Assembly: GCF_039596395.1 (NCBI RefSeq)
Contig: NZ_JBCNJT010000002.1
Coordinates: forward strand, 992,001-1,056,000
Direction: 5' to 3'
Source: Fluviicola sp.
GTDB lineage: Bacteria > Bacteroidota > Bacteroidia > Flavobacteriales_D > Crocinitomicaceae
Length of the DNA stretch: 64,000 nucleotides
Position numbers and translations under genes: made by a program. The notes under the pieces are model-generated. The model ran no database searches, was not told the origin of the DNA, and saw nothing but the letters and a program-made list of their open reading frames with translations. Shown here piece by piece: positions 8,919-16,821 of this stretch. The number at the start of each line of letters is the position of its first letter. The stretch's first letter is position 1.

Positions 8919-9671
8919 ATGAAAACAATTTCTTTCACAACATCGCAATTTGTTACGATAGACTATGAGCTTGCAAGCCCGGTCTACAGAGCGGTTGCTG
9001 CCTTTTTGGACGTGATCTTCCTGCTGATCTACATGGCAATTGCCAGTTATGTGATCTCCATGAACCTGTTCGATGTCAATATGGACGTAGTGAAAGACCG
9101 GTGGTCGCTCTTGAGTATTTTTCTCCTGCGATTGCCCTGGTTATTATATTCTCCGGTGATGGAATACCTCACCAATGGGCGTTCTTTAGGGAAACTCATC
9201 ATGGGAATTCGCGTGGTAAAGAGCAACGGGGAAACTGCCGGATTGAGAGAATATTTTACCCGCTGGATTTTCAGAGTAGTGGATATCTGGGTCGGAGGTT
9301 TCGGCTTCCTGGCTTTACTGGTTTCCGGTACAACGGAAAAAAGACAGCGCATCGGGGATATCATGGCGGATACGGTGGTTATTAAAGTGAAAGACACACA
9401 AATTTATAATCTGAGAGATGTGCTTTCGATCAAAAGCTCCGATAACCACGTTCCTACTTATCCGAATGTGGTCCGCTTTTCAGACGAAGACATGCTTTTG
9501 ATTAAAAACACCATTTTGCGTGTACAGCGCTATCCGAATCAGTCCAATAAAGATTTTGCGATTGAATTGGCGGATGAAACAGCGCGTTTGATCGGTTTAC
9601 CGGAAACTCCGGCTAAGCGAATGGAATTCCTGAAAACCGTATTACAGGATTACGTGGTACTAACACGCTAA
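8919..9671 (+). CDS. RDD family membrane protein
   Basis: Integral inner-membrane protein with an RDD domain. The N-terminal 25 residues are soluble, then the family signature ASPVYRAVAAFLDVIFL begins the first helix (about 25-55), a second helix follows near 65-85, and the canonical GRSLGKLIMGIRVVKSNG appears near residue 87 before a third helix (about 120-135). The C-terminal roughly 100 residues are soluble and not part of the basic domain. RDD proteins are poorly characterised; some influence ion or compatible-solute transport. Eleven nt separate it from rsmI, so both are probably one transcript. Confidence 0.8.
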   Translation: MKTISFTTSQFVTIDYELASPVYRAVAAFLDVIFLLIYMAIASYVISMNLFDVNMDVVKDRWSLLSIFLLRLPWLLYSPVMEYLTNGRSLGKLIMGIRVVKSNGETAGLREYFTRWIFRVVDIWVGGFGFLALLVSGTTEKRQRIGDIMADTVVIKVKDTQIYNLRDVLSIKSSDNHVPTYPNVVRFSDEDMLLIKNTILRVQRYPNQSNKDFAIELADETARLIGLPETPAKRMEFLKTVLQDYVVLTR

Positions 9672-9682
9672 AACGAACTAAA

Positions 9683-10354
9683 ATGGGTGTGTTATTTGTT
9701 GTTCCGACTCCTGTTGGAAATCTGGAAGATATTACGTTGAGAGCGATCCGCCTGCTGAAAGAAGCAGAAATCATTTATTCGGAAGATACGCGTGTAACGA
9801 AGAAATTACTGTCTCACCTGGAAATTACCGGGAAGCAGATCATACCTTTTCACGCACACAATGAGCACAAGCAACTGGAACGTTCCGTTCAAACAGTTCG
9901 GGAAAACCAATGCACGGTTTTGGTTTCGGATGCCGGAACACCGGCTATTTCGGATCCCGGATTTTTGCTGGTGAGAGCTTGTGTGGAAGCGGGCCTCGAA
10001 GTAACTTGTTTGCCCGGACCTACAGCTTTTGTTCCTGCACTGGTTGCCAGTGGTTTTCCATGCGACCGTTTTGTGTACGAAGGATTCCTTCCGCATAAAA
10101 AGGGAAGACAAACCAAATGGCTTTCCTATAAGGAAGAAGAACGAACCATCGTTTTATACGAATCACCGCACCGGATTATCAAAGCACTGGAAGAATGTGT
10201 CAATTTCCTGGGGCCTGACAGGGAAGTGTGTGTAGCTCGTGAGATCAGCAAATTATTCGAACAGTTCGTTCGGGGAAGGGCAGAAGACGTGCTGAAACAC
10301 TTTCAGCAAACTCCGCCGAAAGGAGAAATCGTATTGCTTGTAAAAGGAATTTAA
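9683..10354 (+). CDS. rsmI: 16S rRNA (cytidine(1402)-2'-O)-methyltransferase
   Basis: SAM-dependent tetrapyrrole-methylase-fold enzyme that 2'-O-methylates C1402 of 16S rRNA in the ribosomal P site. The N-terminal PTPVGNLEDIT, the SEDTRVTKKLL segment, the SDAGTPAISDPG SAM-binding loop and the CLPGPTAFVPALVASG stretch are diagnostic for RsmI. The length of 223 residues is at the short end, as is common in Bacteroidota, which often lack the C-terminal extension. It follows the RDD gene by 11 nt and ends before a strong terminator shared with the convergent Usp gene. Confidence 0.93.
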   Translation: MGVLFVVPTPVGNLEDITLRAIRLLKEAEIIYSEDTRVTKKLLSHLEITGKQIIPFHAHNEHKQLERSVQTVRENQCTVLVSDAGTPAISDPGFLLVRACVEAGLEVTCLPGPTAFVPALVASGFPCDRFVYEGFLPHKKGRQTKWLSYKEEERTIVLYESPHRIIKALEECVNFLGPDREVCVAREISKLFEQFVRGRAEDVLKHFQQTPPKGEIVLLVKGI

Positions 10355-10359
10355 TAGAT

Positions 10360-10399
10360 AGCAGGTAAGCGATTAACCGCTTACCTGCTGGATTTTTTT
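10360..10399 (+). terminator. Rho-independent terminator after rsmI
   Basis: A 12-bp perfect stem (AGCAGGTAAGCG at 10360-10371 with CGCTTACCTGCT at 10378-10389), 6-nt loop ATTAAC, then a run of seven T. It sits between convergent genes and its T-run touches the stop end of the Usp gene. Confidence 0.88.
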
Positions 10400-11219
10400 A
10401 TTGTGTAATAAACCCGAATTGCGCTCCTGATGACGTATCTTCTCCGTCAAAAGTCATCACAGGAATTGCCAGCTCATTTTGAGCTAAACTCTGGATCAGG
10501 TTCGTGGAGAAAAGAGAGAACATGTCCTGGTAATGCGTTGCTGCAAGCAAGTCGGCACTTACTTCACGGCTGTATTCGATGAGGTTCTTTTCAAAATTCG
10601 TTGAATCCAATAAATGAACGGTTGTGTCGAGGCCCTGATCTGCCAGGTAACCGTTAGCCACACGCAAATTCACCTCGATTTTCTGCATCAATCCTTCATC
10701 GGAATAACGCTGGCCCACCAGGTAAACTTTAGAATTGAACACTTGTGCAACGCGGGAAGCATAACGCACAACCTGCACACTTTCACGTGCTAAATCAACT
10801 GTCATCACAATCGACTTGATCTTGTGGAAAGAAGTATCTTGCTGCGTCAGGATGATGGGAACATTGCTGTTGGAAATAACAGACAAAGCAGGGCTTCCGA
10901 AAATCTTTTGCCAGATGGAAGTACTATGTGTTCCCATAATAATCAGCTGCACACCGATAGAATCTGCAATGATCCCGATGTCTCTCAAAACTTTTCCGAT
11001 AACAACACGCGTGGAGATTTTTACGTCCTCATTCTGGTATTTAGCTGCCAGGTCGCGTAAGTTCTTTTCAGCTGCAATACGTTCTTTCGTATGAGCAATG
11101 ATGTGCAATAAAACAATATCGCCTTTGTTGTATTTGGCCGCATCCAGCGCAAAAACCAAAGCGTTTTCGGTTACTGGAGTAAAATCGATCGGAACCAGAT
11201 AGTGGAACGTTGAAGCCAT
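10398..11219 (-). CDS. Tandem universal stress protein (two UspA domains)
   Basis: Cytosolic protein of about 273 residues made of two UspA-like domains. The start is placed at the ATG giving MASTFHYLVPIDFTPVTENA, because the longer open frame to 11291 would add 24 unrelated residues and run across the divergent promoter region. Domain 1 (about 5-140) has the opening VPIDFTP and a LIIMGTHSTSIWQKIFGSPA stretch that resembles the nucleotide-binding GxxGx9GS motif with changes. Domain 2 (about 145-273) is more divergent and lacks an obvious ATP loop. Usp proteins modulate stress survival; the specific role here is unknown. Divergent from the quinone reductase-like gene. Confidence 0.82.
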   Translation of the reverse strand: MASTFHYLVPIDFTPVTENALVFALDAAKYNKGDIVLLHIIAHTKERIAAEKNLRDLAAKYQNEDVKISTRVVIGKVLRDIGIIADSIGVQLIIMGTHSTSIWQKIFGSPALSVISNSNVPIILTQQDTSFHKIKSIVMTVDLARESVQVVRYASRVAQVFNSKVYLVGQRYSDEGLMQKIEVNLRVANGYLADQGLDTTVHLLDSTNFEKNLIEYSREVSADLLAATHYQDMFSLFSTNLIQSLAQNELAIPVMTFDGEDTSSGAQFGFITQ

Positions 11220-11302
11220 TGTATCAAATTTAAGTTTGATTAAAAATAACATTTTTTCGGCAGACAGGTTCAAAATGGAACGGTGCCGCATACTTTTTAA
11301 GT

Positions 11303-11310
11303 TAAATTTG
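11303..11310 (+). promoter_or_regulatory. Candidate -7 box for the MDR oxidoreductase
   Basis: TAAATTTG matches TAnnTTTG, but it ends only 3 nt before the ATG at 11314, which would imply a leaderless or nearly leaderless transcript. No TTG is found at proper spacing upstream. Confidence 0.3.
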
Positions 11311-11313
11311 TGT

Positions 11314-12360
11314 ATGAGACAAACGGAAGCATTTTACCTGGTAAAAAAGGGAAGCGCTGAAAGTGCTTTCGAATTGAGAAGCCATAGCCTGCCTGAATTA
11401 AAAGACGATCAGGTTCTTATCGAAGTAGAAGCATTCGGATTGAATTATGCCGATGTTATGGCTCGTTTGGGACTTTACCGGGAAGCTCCGCCGATGCCTT
11501 GTGTAATCGGGTACGAAGTAGTTGGGATTATCTCTGAAACGGGAGTGAACGGTAACAAAGAACTGATCGGTAAGCGGGTCGTTGGATTTTGCCGGTTCGG
11601 CGGATATGCAAAGCATGTTATTACGGAGAATTATGCAGTTTCTGTCATTGATGACATGCAAGCCGGAATTGCTTTGTCGCTGGCAACACAATTCGTAACG
11701 GCGCATTACATGGTTAACAGATCTGCCAATGTACAAGCCGGCGAACGGGTTTTGGTGCATGCAGCGGCAGGAGGCGTTGGGACGGCTCTGATTCAATTGT
11801 GTAAATTGAAAGGAGCGCACGTGATTGCGAAAGTCAGTTCTGCCGAAAAAGCAAAACTGGTAAAGGAACTGGGTGCCGATGAGGTGGTCAATTATAAAGA
11901 AAGTGCTTACGAAGATCAGGTGTCAACGTATTTAGGATCAGAACGATTGGATGTGAGTTTCAACCCGGTAGCCGGTGCTACATTCAAAAAAGACCAGGCA
12001 CTTTTGGGAACCGGTGGAAGGATGGTGTTATTTGGTGGTTCTGAATTATCAAACGGTAAGTGGGGACTGCTTTCAACGCTTAATTTTGTTAGAAAGATGG
12101 GTTTTGTTGTACCAATCGGGTTAATGATGCGTTCTAAATCCATTATTGGAATAAACATGCTTAAGATAGCTGACTTCAAACCAAAAGTGCTCGCTCAATG
12201 TCTGAACGAAGTAGTACAATTGGTTAAACAAGGGCAAATTCATCCGGTTGTAGGTGGTGTTTACAAAGCAGGAGAATTAAAAACGGCCCATCGTTTGCTG
12301 GAAGAAGGCAAAACTGTTGGAAAATTAATAATTGAGTGGGATGATAAACCGAATGAATAG
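11314..12360 (+). CDS. Zinc-independent MDR oxidoreductase (quinone reductase/synaptic VAT-1-like)
   Basis: Medium-chain dehydrogenase/reductase of 348 residues, likely NADPH-dependent and acting on quinones or enals. The ATG at 11314 gives MRQTEAFYLVKKG, the natural domain start; the upstream frame extension is non-homologous. GroES-like N-terminal domain (about 20-120: NYADVMARLGLYREAPPMPCVIGYEVVG) and Rossmann domain with VLVHAAAGGVGTALIQL near residue 145-165. Catalytic-zinc ligands of classical alcohol dehydrogenases are absent, as in quinone reductases. Its last codons overlap the start of the NlpE-like lipoprotein gene, so the two are translationally coupled. Confidence 0.82.
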   Translation: MRQTEAFYLVKKGSAESAFELRSHSLPELKDDQVLIEVEAFGLNYADVMARLGLYREAPPMPCVIGYEVVGIISETGVNGNKELIGKRVVGFCRFGGYAKHVITENYAVSVIDDMQAGIALSLATQFVTAHYMVNRSANVQAGERVLVHAAAGGVGTALIQLCKLKGAHVIAKVSSAEKAKLVKELGADEVVNYKESAYEDQVSTYLGSERLDVSFNPVAGATFKKDQALLGTGGRMVLFGGSELSNGKWGLLSTLNFVRKMGFVVPIGLMMRSKSIIGINMLKIADFKPKVLAQCLNEVVQLVKQGQIHPVVGGVYKAGELKTAHRLLEEGKTVGKLIIEWDDKPNE

Positions 12361-12835
12361 TTTGTTTGTTGTTACGAGTTCAGTATTGATCCTGGGTGCT
12401 TGCATTGAGCACCGGGAAGATGAAAAGAAACCGGTAAAACTGTCTGCTGCAAGTAAAGAGGAAGAAAAATACATCCGCGATAAGGATTATAAAGTATTCC
12501 GCATTTATGAAGGAAAAATTCCTTGCGAGGATTGCGACGGAATAGAGCAGCGTTTGGTCGTAAAAGGCGATACCATGGGAATTTTCCGCTTGACGGAAAC
12601 CTATAAAAATGCCACAGAGGACGGCGATGCAACCCTTGTTTGCAGCGGTCAGTGGAAAAGGATCCGCAATCAATCAAAAGACCTGTTGATTTTATCGCAA
12701 GGTGGAATCAATGATTCGGTGCGCAGAATGGAATATGAATTCCACCCGAAAGAAATCGTTCAATTGTCGCTGGATGAAAATCGTTTTAAGAATACACATG
12801 CTTACCATTTGAAGATGGTCCGGCAATCGAAATGA
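12341..12835 (+). CDS. NlpE-like lipoprotein
   Basis: Small outer-membrane-type lipoprotein with an NlpE N-terminal-like beta-barrel domain. Start candidates are ATG 12341 and ATG 12353; 12341 is preferred because it supplies an arginine before the hydrophobic core (MINRMNSLFVVTSSVLILGAC), with lipobox LGAC and Cys21 as the modified residue. The domain shows the family's EGKIPCEDCDGIEQRL with a CxxC pair, followed by ...GIFRLTETYKN and CSGQWKRI. In enterobacteria NlpE senses envelope and copper stress; that role in Bacteroidota is not established. It overlaps the preceding gene by 20 nt and is followed by a terminator. Confidence 0.75.
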   Translation: MINRMNSLFVVTSSVLILGACIEHREDEKKPVKLSAASKEEEKYIRDKDYKVFRIYEGKIPCEDCDGIEQRLVVKGDTMGIFRLTETYKNATEDGDATLVCSGQWKRIRNQSKDLLILSQGGINDSVRRMEYEFHPKEIVQLSLDENRFKNTHAYHLKMVRQSK

Positions 12836-12850
12836 TCGCGTAAATTGATA

Positions 12851-12887
12851 CCGCAGGGACGCAATGCTTTGAGTCCCTGCGGTTTTT
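12851..12887 (+). terminator. Rho-independent terminator after the NlpE-like gene
   Basis: A 10-bp perfect stem CCGCAGGGAC / GTCCCTGCGG (12851-12860 with 12873-12882) followed by TTTTT. The stem centre GGGACGCAATGC resembles the palindrome at 36265-36300. Confidence 0.88.
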
Positions 12888-12900
12888 CATATGATCCAAA

Positions 12901-14643
12901 TTATAATTTAATCCCCAATTCTTTCAATTGCGCTTCGTCAATTTGCGAAGGCGCATCAATCATCACATCTCTTCCGCTGTTGTTTTTCGGGAATGCGATG
13001 TAATCGCGGATGGAGTCGGAACCGCCCATGGTTGCTACCAAACGGTCAAGCCCAAATGCCAGTCCACCGTGTGGAGGAGCACCATATTCGAAAGCATTTA
13101 GTAAGAATCCGAATTGCTCCTGTGCCTGCTCCGGCGTGAACCCTAACAACTCGAACATACGCGATTGCAAAGCTCTGTCATGGATACGGATAGACCCTCC
13201 GCCCAATTCAACACCATTCATGGCTAAATCGTATGCATTTGCCCGTACTTTACCCGGCTCGGAATCAATTAAATGGAAATCTTCCGGTTTCGGGGAAGTG
13301 AATGGGTGGTGCATGGCGTGGTAACGGCCATTTTCCTCGTCCCATTCCAACAGCGGGAAATCCAATACCCATAAAGGCTTGAATTCATCCGGTTTGCGAA
13401 GTCCCAATTCGGTTCCCATGCGCAAACGCAATTCATTCATTTGCTTGCGGGTTTTGTCCAGGTCGCCGCTCAAAACAAAGATCAAATCTCCTGCTTTTGC
13501 ACCTGCAGCTTCCGCCCAGGATTTCAAAGCCGCTTCGTCGTAGAATTTATCTACCGAGCTTTTGTAGGTTCCATCTGTGTTGCATTTCACGTAAACCAAC
13601 CCAAGCGCACCGATTTGCGGGCGTTTTACCCAGTCGGTGATTTCATCGAGTTGCTTGCGGGTGTATTCGCTTGCTCCCGGAACAGCAATTCCGATCACAG
13701 CTTCCGCATTGTCAAATACCTGGAAGTTTTTTCCTGCTGAAAGTGCTTTCAGATCTGTAAATTTCATATCAAAACGGATGTCCGGTTTGTCGGATCCGTA
13801 TGTTGCCATGGCTTCGGCATAACTCATTCTCGGGAAATCTCCTTCGAAAGTGATCCCGCGAACGGTCTGGAACAAATGTTTGATCAATCCTTCGAACATG
13901 TTCAGAATGTCTTCCTGTTCCACGAAAGCCATTTCACAGTCGATTTGGGTAAATTCCGGCTGACGGTCAGCACGTAAATCCTCGTCACGGAAACATTTCA
14001 CAATCTGATAGTAGCGATCGAAACCGGAAACCATCAACAATTGCTTGAATGTTTGCGGAGACTGAGGCAAAGCATAAAATTCGCCCTGGTTCATTCGGCT
14101 TGGAACCACGAAATCGCGTGCTCCTTCCGGGGTGGATTTGATCAAATAAGGAGTTTCTACATCCAAAAATTGGTTTGAATCCAAATATTTACGTGTTTCC
14201 AATGCTACGTGGTTACGCAAACGCAATTTCTGCTGCACCGGGTTTCTTCTCAAATCCAGGTAGCGGTATTGCGCACGCAATTCTTCTCCACCATCCGTCT
14301 CATCTTCAATCGTGAATGGAGGAGTTTTCGCAGCATTCAGTAAGTTCAGTTCCGAAACTTTGATCTCAATTTCTCCGGTAGGAAGGTTCGCATTCTTACT
14401 GCTTCGCTCAATCACTAACCCTTTTACCTGGATCACGAATTCACGTCCCAATTTTCTGGCCTGCAAGCACAAATCACTATTTTCTTCCAGGTTGAAAGCC
14501 AATTGGGTGATTCCATAACGGTCACGCAAATCAACAAAGGTCATTCCTCCAAGGTCTCTTGATTTCTGGACCCATCCTGCCAATGTTACTTCCTGTCCGA
14601 TATGTGTGGCGCGTAATTCGCCGTTTGTGTGTGATCTGTACAT
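12901..14643 (-). CDS. aspS: Aspartyl-tRNA synthetase
   Basis: Class IIb aminoacyl-tRNA synthetase that charges tRNA-Asp in the cytosol. Layout: OB-fold anticodon-binding domain (about 1-105, [20 protein letters not shown]), catalytic core with motif 2 [18 protein letters not shown], the bacterial GAD insertion (about 280-415), and motif 3 [16 protein letters not shown] near the C-terminus. Length 580 is standard for the bacterial type, whose presence with gatA and gatC suggests amidotransferase-dependent Asn-tRNA or Gln-tRNA formation may also operate. Transcribed convergently with the NlpE-like gene; the leader carries a hairpin and a -7 box. Confidence 0.96.
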   Translation of the reverse strand: MYRSHTNGELRATHIGQEVTLAGWVQKSRDLGGMTFVDLRDRYGITQLAFNLEENSDLCLQARKLGREFVIQVKGLVIERSSKNANLPTGEIEIKVSELNLLNAAKTPPFTIEDETDGGEELRAQYRYLDLRRNPVQQKLRLRNHVALETRKYLDSNQFLDVETPYLIKSTPEGARDFVVPSRMNQGEFYALPQSPQTFKQLLMVSGFDRYYQIVKCFRDEDLRADRQPEFTQIDCEMAFVEQEDILNMFEGLIKHLFQTVRGITFEGDFPRMSYAEAMATYGSDKPDIRFDMKFTDLKALSAGKNFQVFDNAEAVIGIAVPGASEYTRKQLDEITDWVKRPQIGALGLVYVKCNTDGTYKSSVDKFYDEAALKSWAEAAGAKAGDLIFVLSGDLDKTRKQMNELRLRMGTELGLRKPDEFKPLWVLDFPLLEWDEENGRYHAMHHPFTSPKPEDFHLIDSEPGKVRANAYDLAMNGVELGGGSIRIHDRALQSRMFELLGFTPEQAQEQFGFLLNAFEYGAPPHGGLAFGLDRLVATMGGSDSIRDYIAFPKNNSGRDVMIDAPSQIDEAQLKELGIKL

Positions 14644-14659
14644 GTACTTGAAAATTTAT

Positions 14660-14688
14660 CCCGGTAGTTTTTACCGGGAGCAAAATTA
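14660..14688 (-). promoter_or_regulatory. aspS leader: -7 box and 5'-UTR hairpin
   Basis: Minus-strand TAATTTTG (14681-14688) matches TAnnTTTG. Directly downstream a perfect 7-bp hairpin, CCCGGTA / TACCGGG (14660-14666 with 14672-14678), lies 17 nt before the aspS start. It has no T-run, so it is not a classical attenuator and could be a stability or translation-control element. Confidence 0.45.
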
Positions 14689-14763
14689 ACGATTGTCCGA
14701 AAGCTTTGACGCCGTTCGCACGTTTTTTTTAAGAAAGTACATTCCTGCAGATCAGAAAATAAT

Positions 14764-15642
14764 TCAATCAGTCACAAATACTTTGGAAGAAATCCAGTTG
14801 TTTTTGGTGGTCAATACCTGGATGAATAACAAACCGCGGACCTGTTCAGGGATATCGAACCGGAATCCTCCGTCGGATGGAATGATGTTGCGAACGGGAA
14901 ACCTGCTTCCGGAAAGTGTTACGAAATCTGCTTTCTGAACCTTGTTAGCCTCTACACCTTCCACAACGATTTGGTGATCCCGGATATAAACGTTTAATTG
15001 ATCCAGCAAAACATCGGAAATTCCTAAATCGTTGATACAAGTCTGGAAGTCGGGATTGTGGTAGTAGATCGTATCAAGTTCCGAACAAATAAGCGTGGGA
15101 TAAGTAATGTCAAAGATTGTCACACCTGTCAGACCCGGATTTAAAACACCGAAACTACTTCCTGTTCCGAACTGCCAGCTTTCCGGCGGATAAGGATAGA
15201 ACTGATCCACTCCTTCCACTCCCACTTTTTGGTACTGCTGGGAACCGATAGTAACGGTGGACAAAGAATTGACTTGCACTCTGGTTGGCTGACTGAAACC
15301 GGTTAGATCGTTGAAAACAGTAACTGTGTCCTGCAGGTTCACATCAAAATCATAAAGCAGGAATTCCGTTTCGTTGGGCATACCGGCTATCATTCCCGGT
15401 ACGAAAAACACGCGGGAAGAAGCAGTTTCATAGCGAATGGCACCAACGTATTCTCCGTTCAGAAAATCAGGCTGGCCAGACCGGAGGAGTTCTTTGTAAG
15501 TCATGGAATTAATAGTTACATTCTGACCGGTAATGTAGTATCCGCTGGTAGTGTACCATTTAGAACCGATCGAATCGAACAGGTTTGTTTGACCGAACGA
15601 TAAGAACGGCAGAAAAAACAGAAGTAGTAAAGAATAGCGCAT
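14764..15642 (-). CDS. Secreted protein of unknown function with sorting-like C-terminus
   Basis: Exported protein of 292 residues, start chosen at the ATG giving MRYSLLLLFFLPFLSFGQ, a textbook signal peptide; the longer open frame upstream is basic and non-signal-like. The body (LFDSIGSKWYTTSGYYITGQ, a FEF-like series of short strands, FYPYPPESWQFG) has no family I recognise. The final 75 residues (LDQLNVYIRDHQIVVEGVEA ... RGLLFIQVLTTKNNWISSKV) resemble a degenerate type IX Por sorting domain in strand pattern and end with an SSKVFVTD terminus. Function unknown; probably surface-exposed or released. Confidence 0.6.
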   Translation of the reverse strand: MRYSLLLLFFLPFLSFGQTNLFDSIGSKWYTTSGYYITGQNVTINSMTYKELLRSGQPDFLNGEYVGAIRYETASSRVFFVPGMIAGMPNETEFLLYDFDVNLQDTVTVFNDLTGFSQPTRVQVNSLSTVTIGSQQYQKVGVEGVDQFYPYPPESWQFGTGSSFGVLNPGLTGVTIFDITYPTLICSELDTIYYHNPDFQTCINDLGISDVLLDQLNVYIRDHQIVVEGVEANKVQKADFVTLSGSRFPVRNIIPSDGGFRFDIPEQVRGLLFIQVLTTKNNWISSKVFVTD

Positions 15643-15903
15643 ATTGAATAGTTTATGAGTTGAGTAGGTAAGACGAAGAAATCGAAGGAAAAGTTGAATT
15701 GAAACTTGAAAAGAATCTTTATTCCTACGATAAGCAGTGATTTTATTCAAAAAATATGTAAGTATAAACCGTTGATAAATAAGCGATTGAAAAATAATTA
15801 GCATTTTTTTTGTATCAGCTGTAACAAAATCATCCCCGAGATGGTCATACGTTCGAAAAGCCCGAAGTACTCAGCTATTAGAAAACGATAAAAATTAGAA
15901 AAT

Positions 15904-16707
15904 ATGAAAACAGGTTTATTTATTACATTTATTTTCTTCCTGTTCGGTTATGCGAACAGCCAGGAAGATCCGGACACAACAACCGTCCGCATGAAGGGAA
16001 AAAAGATTTTGATTATCAAGAACGGCGGTGACGATGATGACGACAACGATACCATCGATGCTGCACCCGACCACAAAACCCTGAAACATTTCGAGGCACA
16101 TTGGGCGGGAGTTGAATTCGGACCAACCGTTTTGTTGAACAGTGCCATGAAAAGCAGTTTCCCGAACGACAAGCAGTGGGAAAATGATCCGGGAAGGTCT
16201 TTCAGCTGGAACTTCAACTTTGCAGAATACAAGTTCAAGATCTACAAGAATTACATCGGGTTGACTACCGGTTTGGGGATCAACTGGACACAGATCGGTT
16301 TGAAGAATAATTTGTTGTTTGCCAATTCAGATTCCCTGTGGGTGATGAAAGATACGGTAAACGATTACCAGAAAAACAAACTCAGAGCCGTTTACCTGAC
16401 AGCTCCAATCATGGTCGAGTTCTGTACGAACGGAGAATCTGACAAAGGATTTTACCTCGCTGCGGGTGTAATCGGAGGTGTTCGTTTGGGATCAAGCACC
16501 AAACAGGTTATCGAAGAAGACAAGACGAAAATCCGCACAAAAACAAAAGGAGTTTACGGTTTGAATGCATTCCGACTGGATGCAGCAGTTAAACTGGGAT
16601 ACAAAGACATTGGAGTGTTTGCAAATTACAATTTGCTGCCTCTTTTCGACACCGATAAAACGGTCGGAGTTTACCCACTAACATTTGGTTTAACAGTCAA
16701 TTTTTAG
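15904..16707 (+). CDS. Outer-membrane beta-barrel family protein
   Basis: Predicted small outer-membrane barrel of 267 residues, PorT/OMP_b-brl type. Signal peptide (1-20, ending GYANSQ), then a short KKILIIKNG strand and an extraordinarily acidic linker (GGDDDDDNDTID near residue 41-52) ahead of the barrel, which begins around WAGVEFGPTVLL and ends with the barrel-typical PLTFGLTVNF. An acidic calcium-like linker is seen in some Bacteroidota proteins of this class. Function unknown. The terminator at 16736 isolates it from the following gene. Confidence 0.65.
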   Translation: MKTGLFITFIFFLFGYANSQEDPDTTTVRMKGKKILIIKNGGDDDDDNDTIDAAPDHKTLKHFEAHWAGVEFGPTVLLNSAMKSSFPNDKQWENDPGRSFSWNFNFAEYKFKIYKNYIGLTTGLGINWTQIGLKNNLLFANSDSLWVMKDTVNDYQKNKLRAVYLTAPIMVEFCTNGESDKGFYLAAGVIGGVRLGSSTKQVIEEDKTKIRTKTKGVYGLNAFRLDAAVKLGYKDIGVFANYNLLPLFDTDKTVGVYPLTFGLTVNF

Positions 16708-16735
16708 TGATTTCACCTCATAAGTAACAAAGCGA

Positions 16736-16776
16736 AGAAAAGGAGTCCGTCAAAAGGGGCTCCTTTTCTTTTTTTT
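16736..16776 (+). terminator. Rho-independent terminator after the OMP gene
   Basis: A 10-bp perfect stem AGAAAAGGAG / CTCCTTTTCT (16736-16745 with 16760-16769) leading into a run of eight T. Confidence 0.88.
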
Positions 16777-16821
16777 GTAAAATCAGTTAAGAGCTTTTTG
16801 CTAACTTTGAACAAGAACTCT

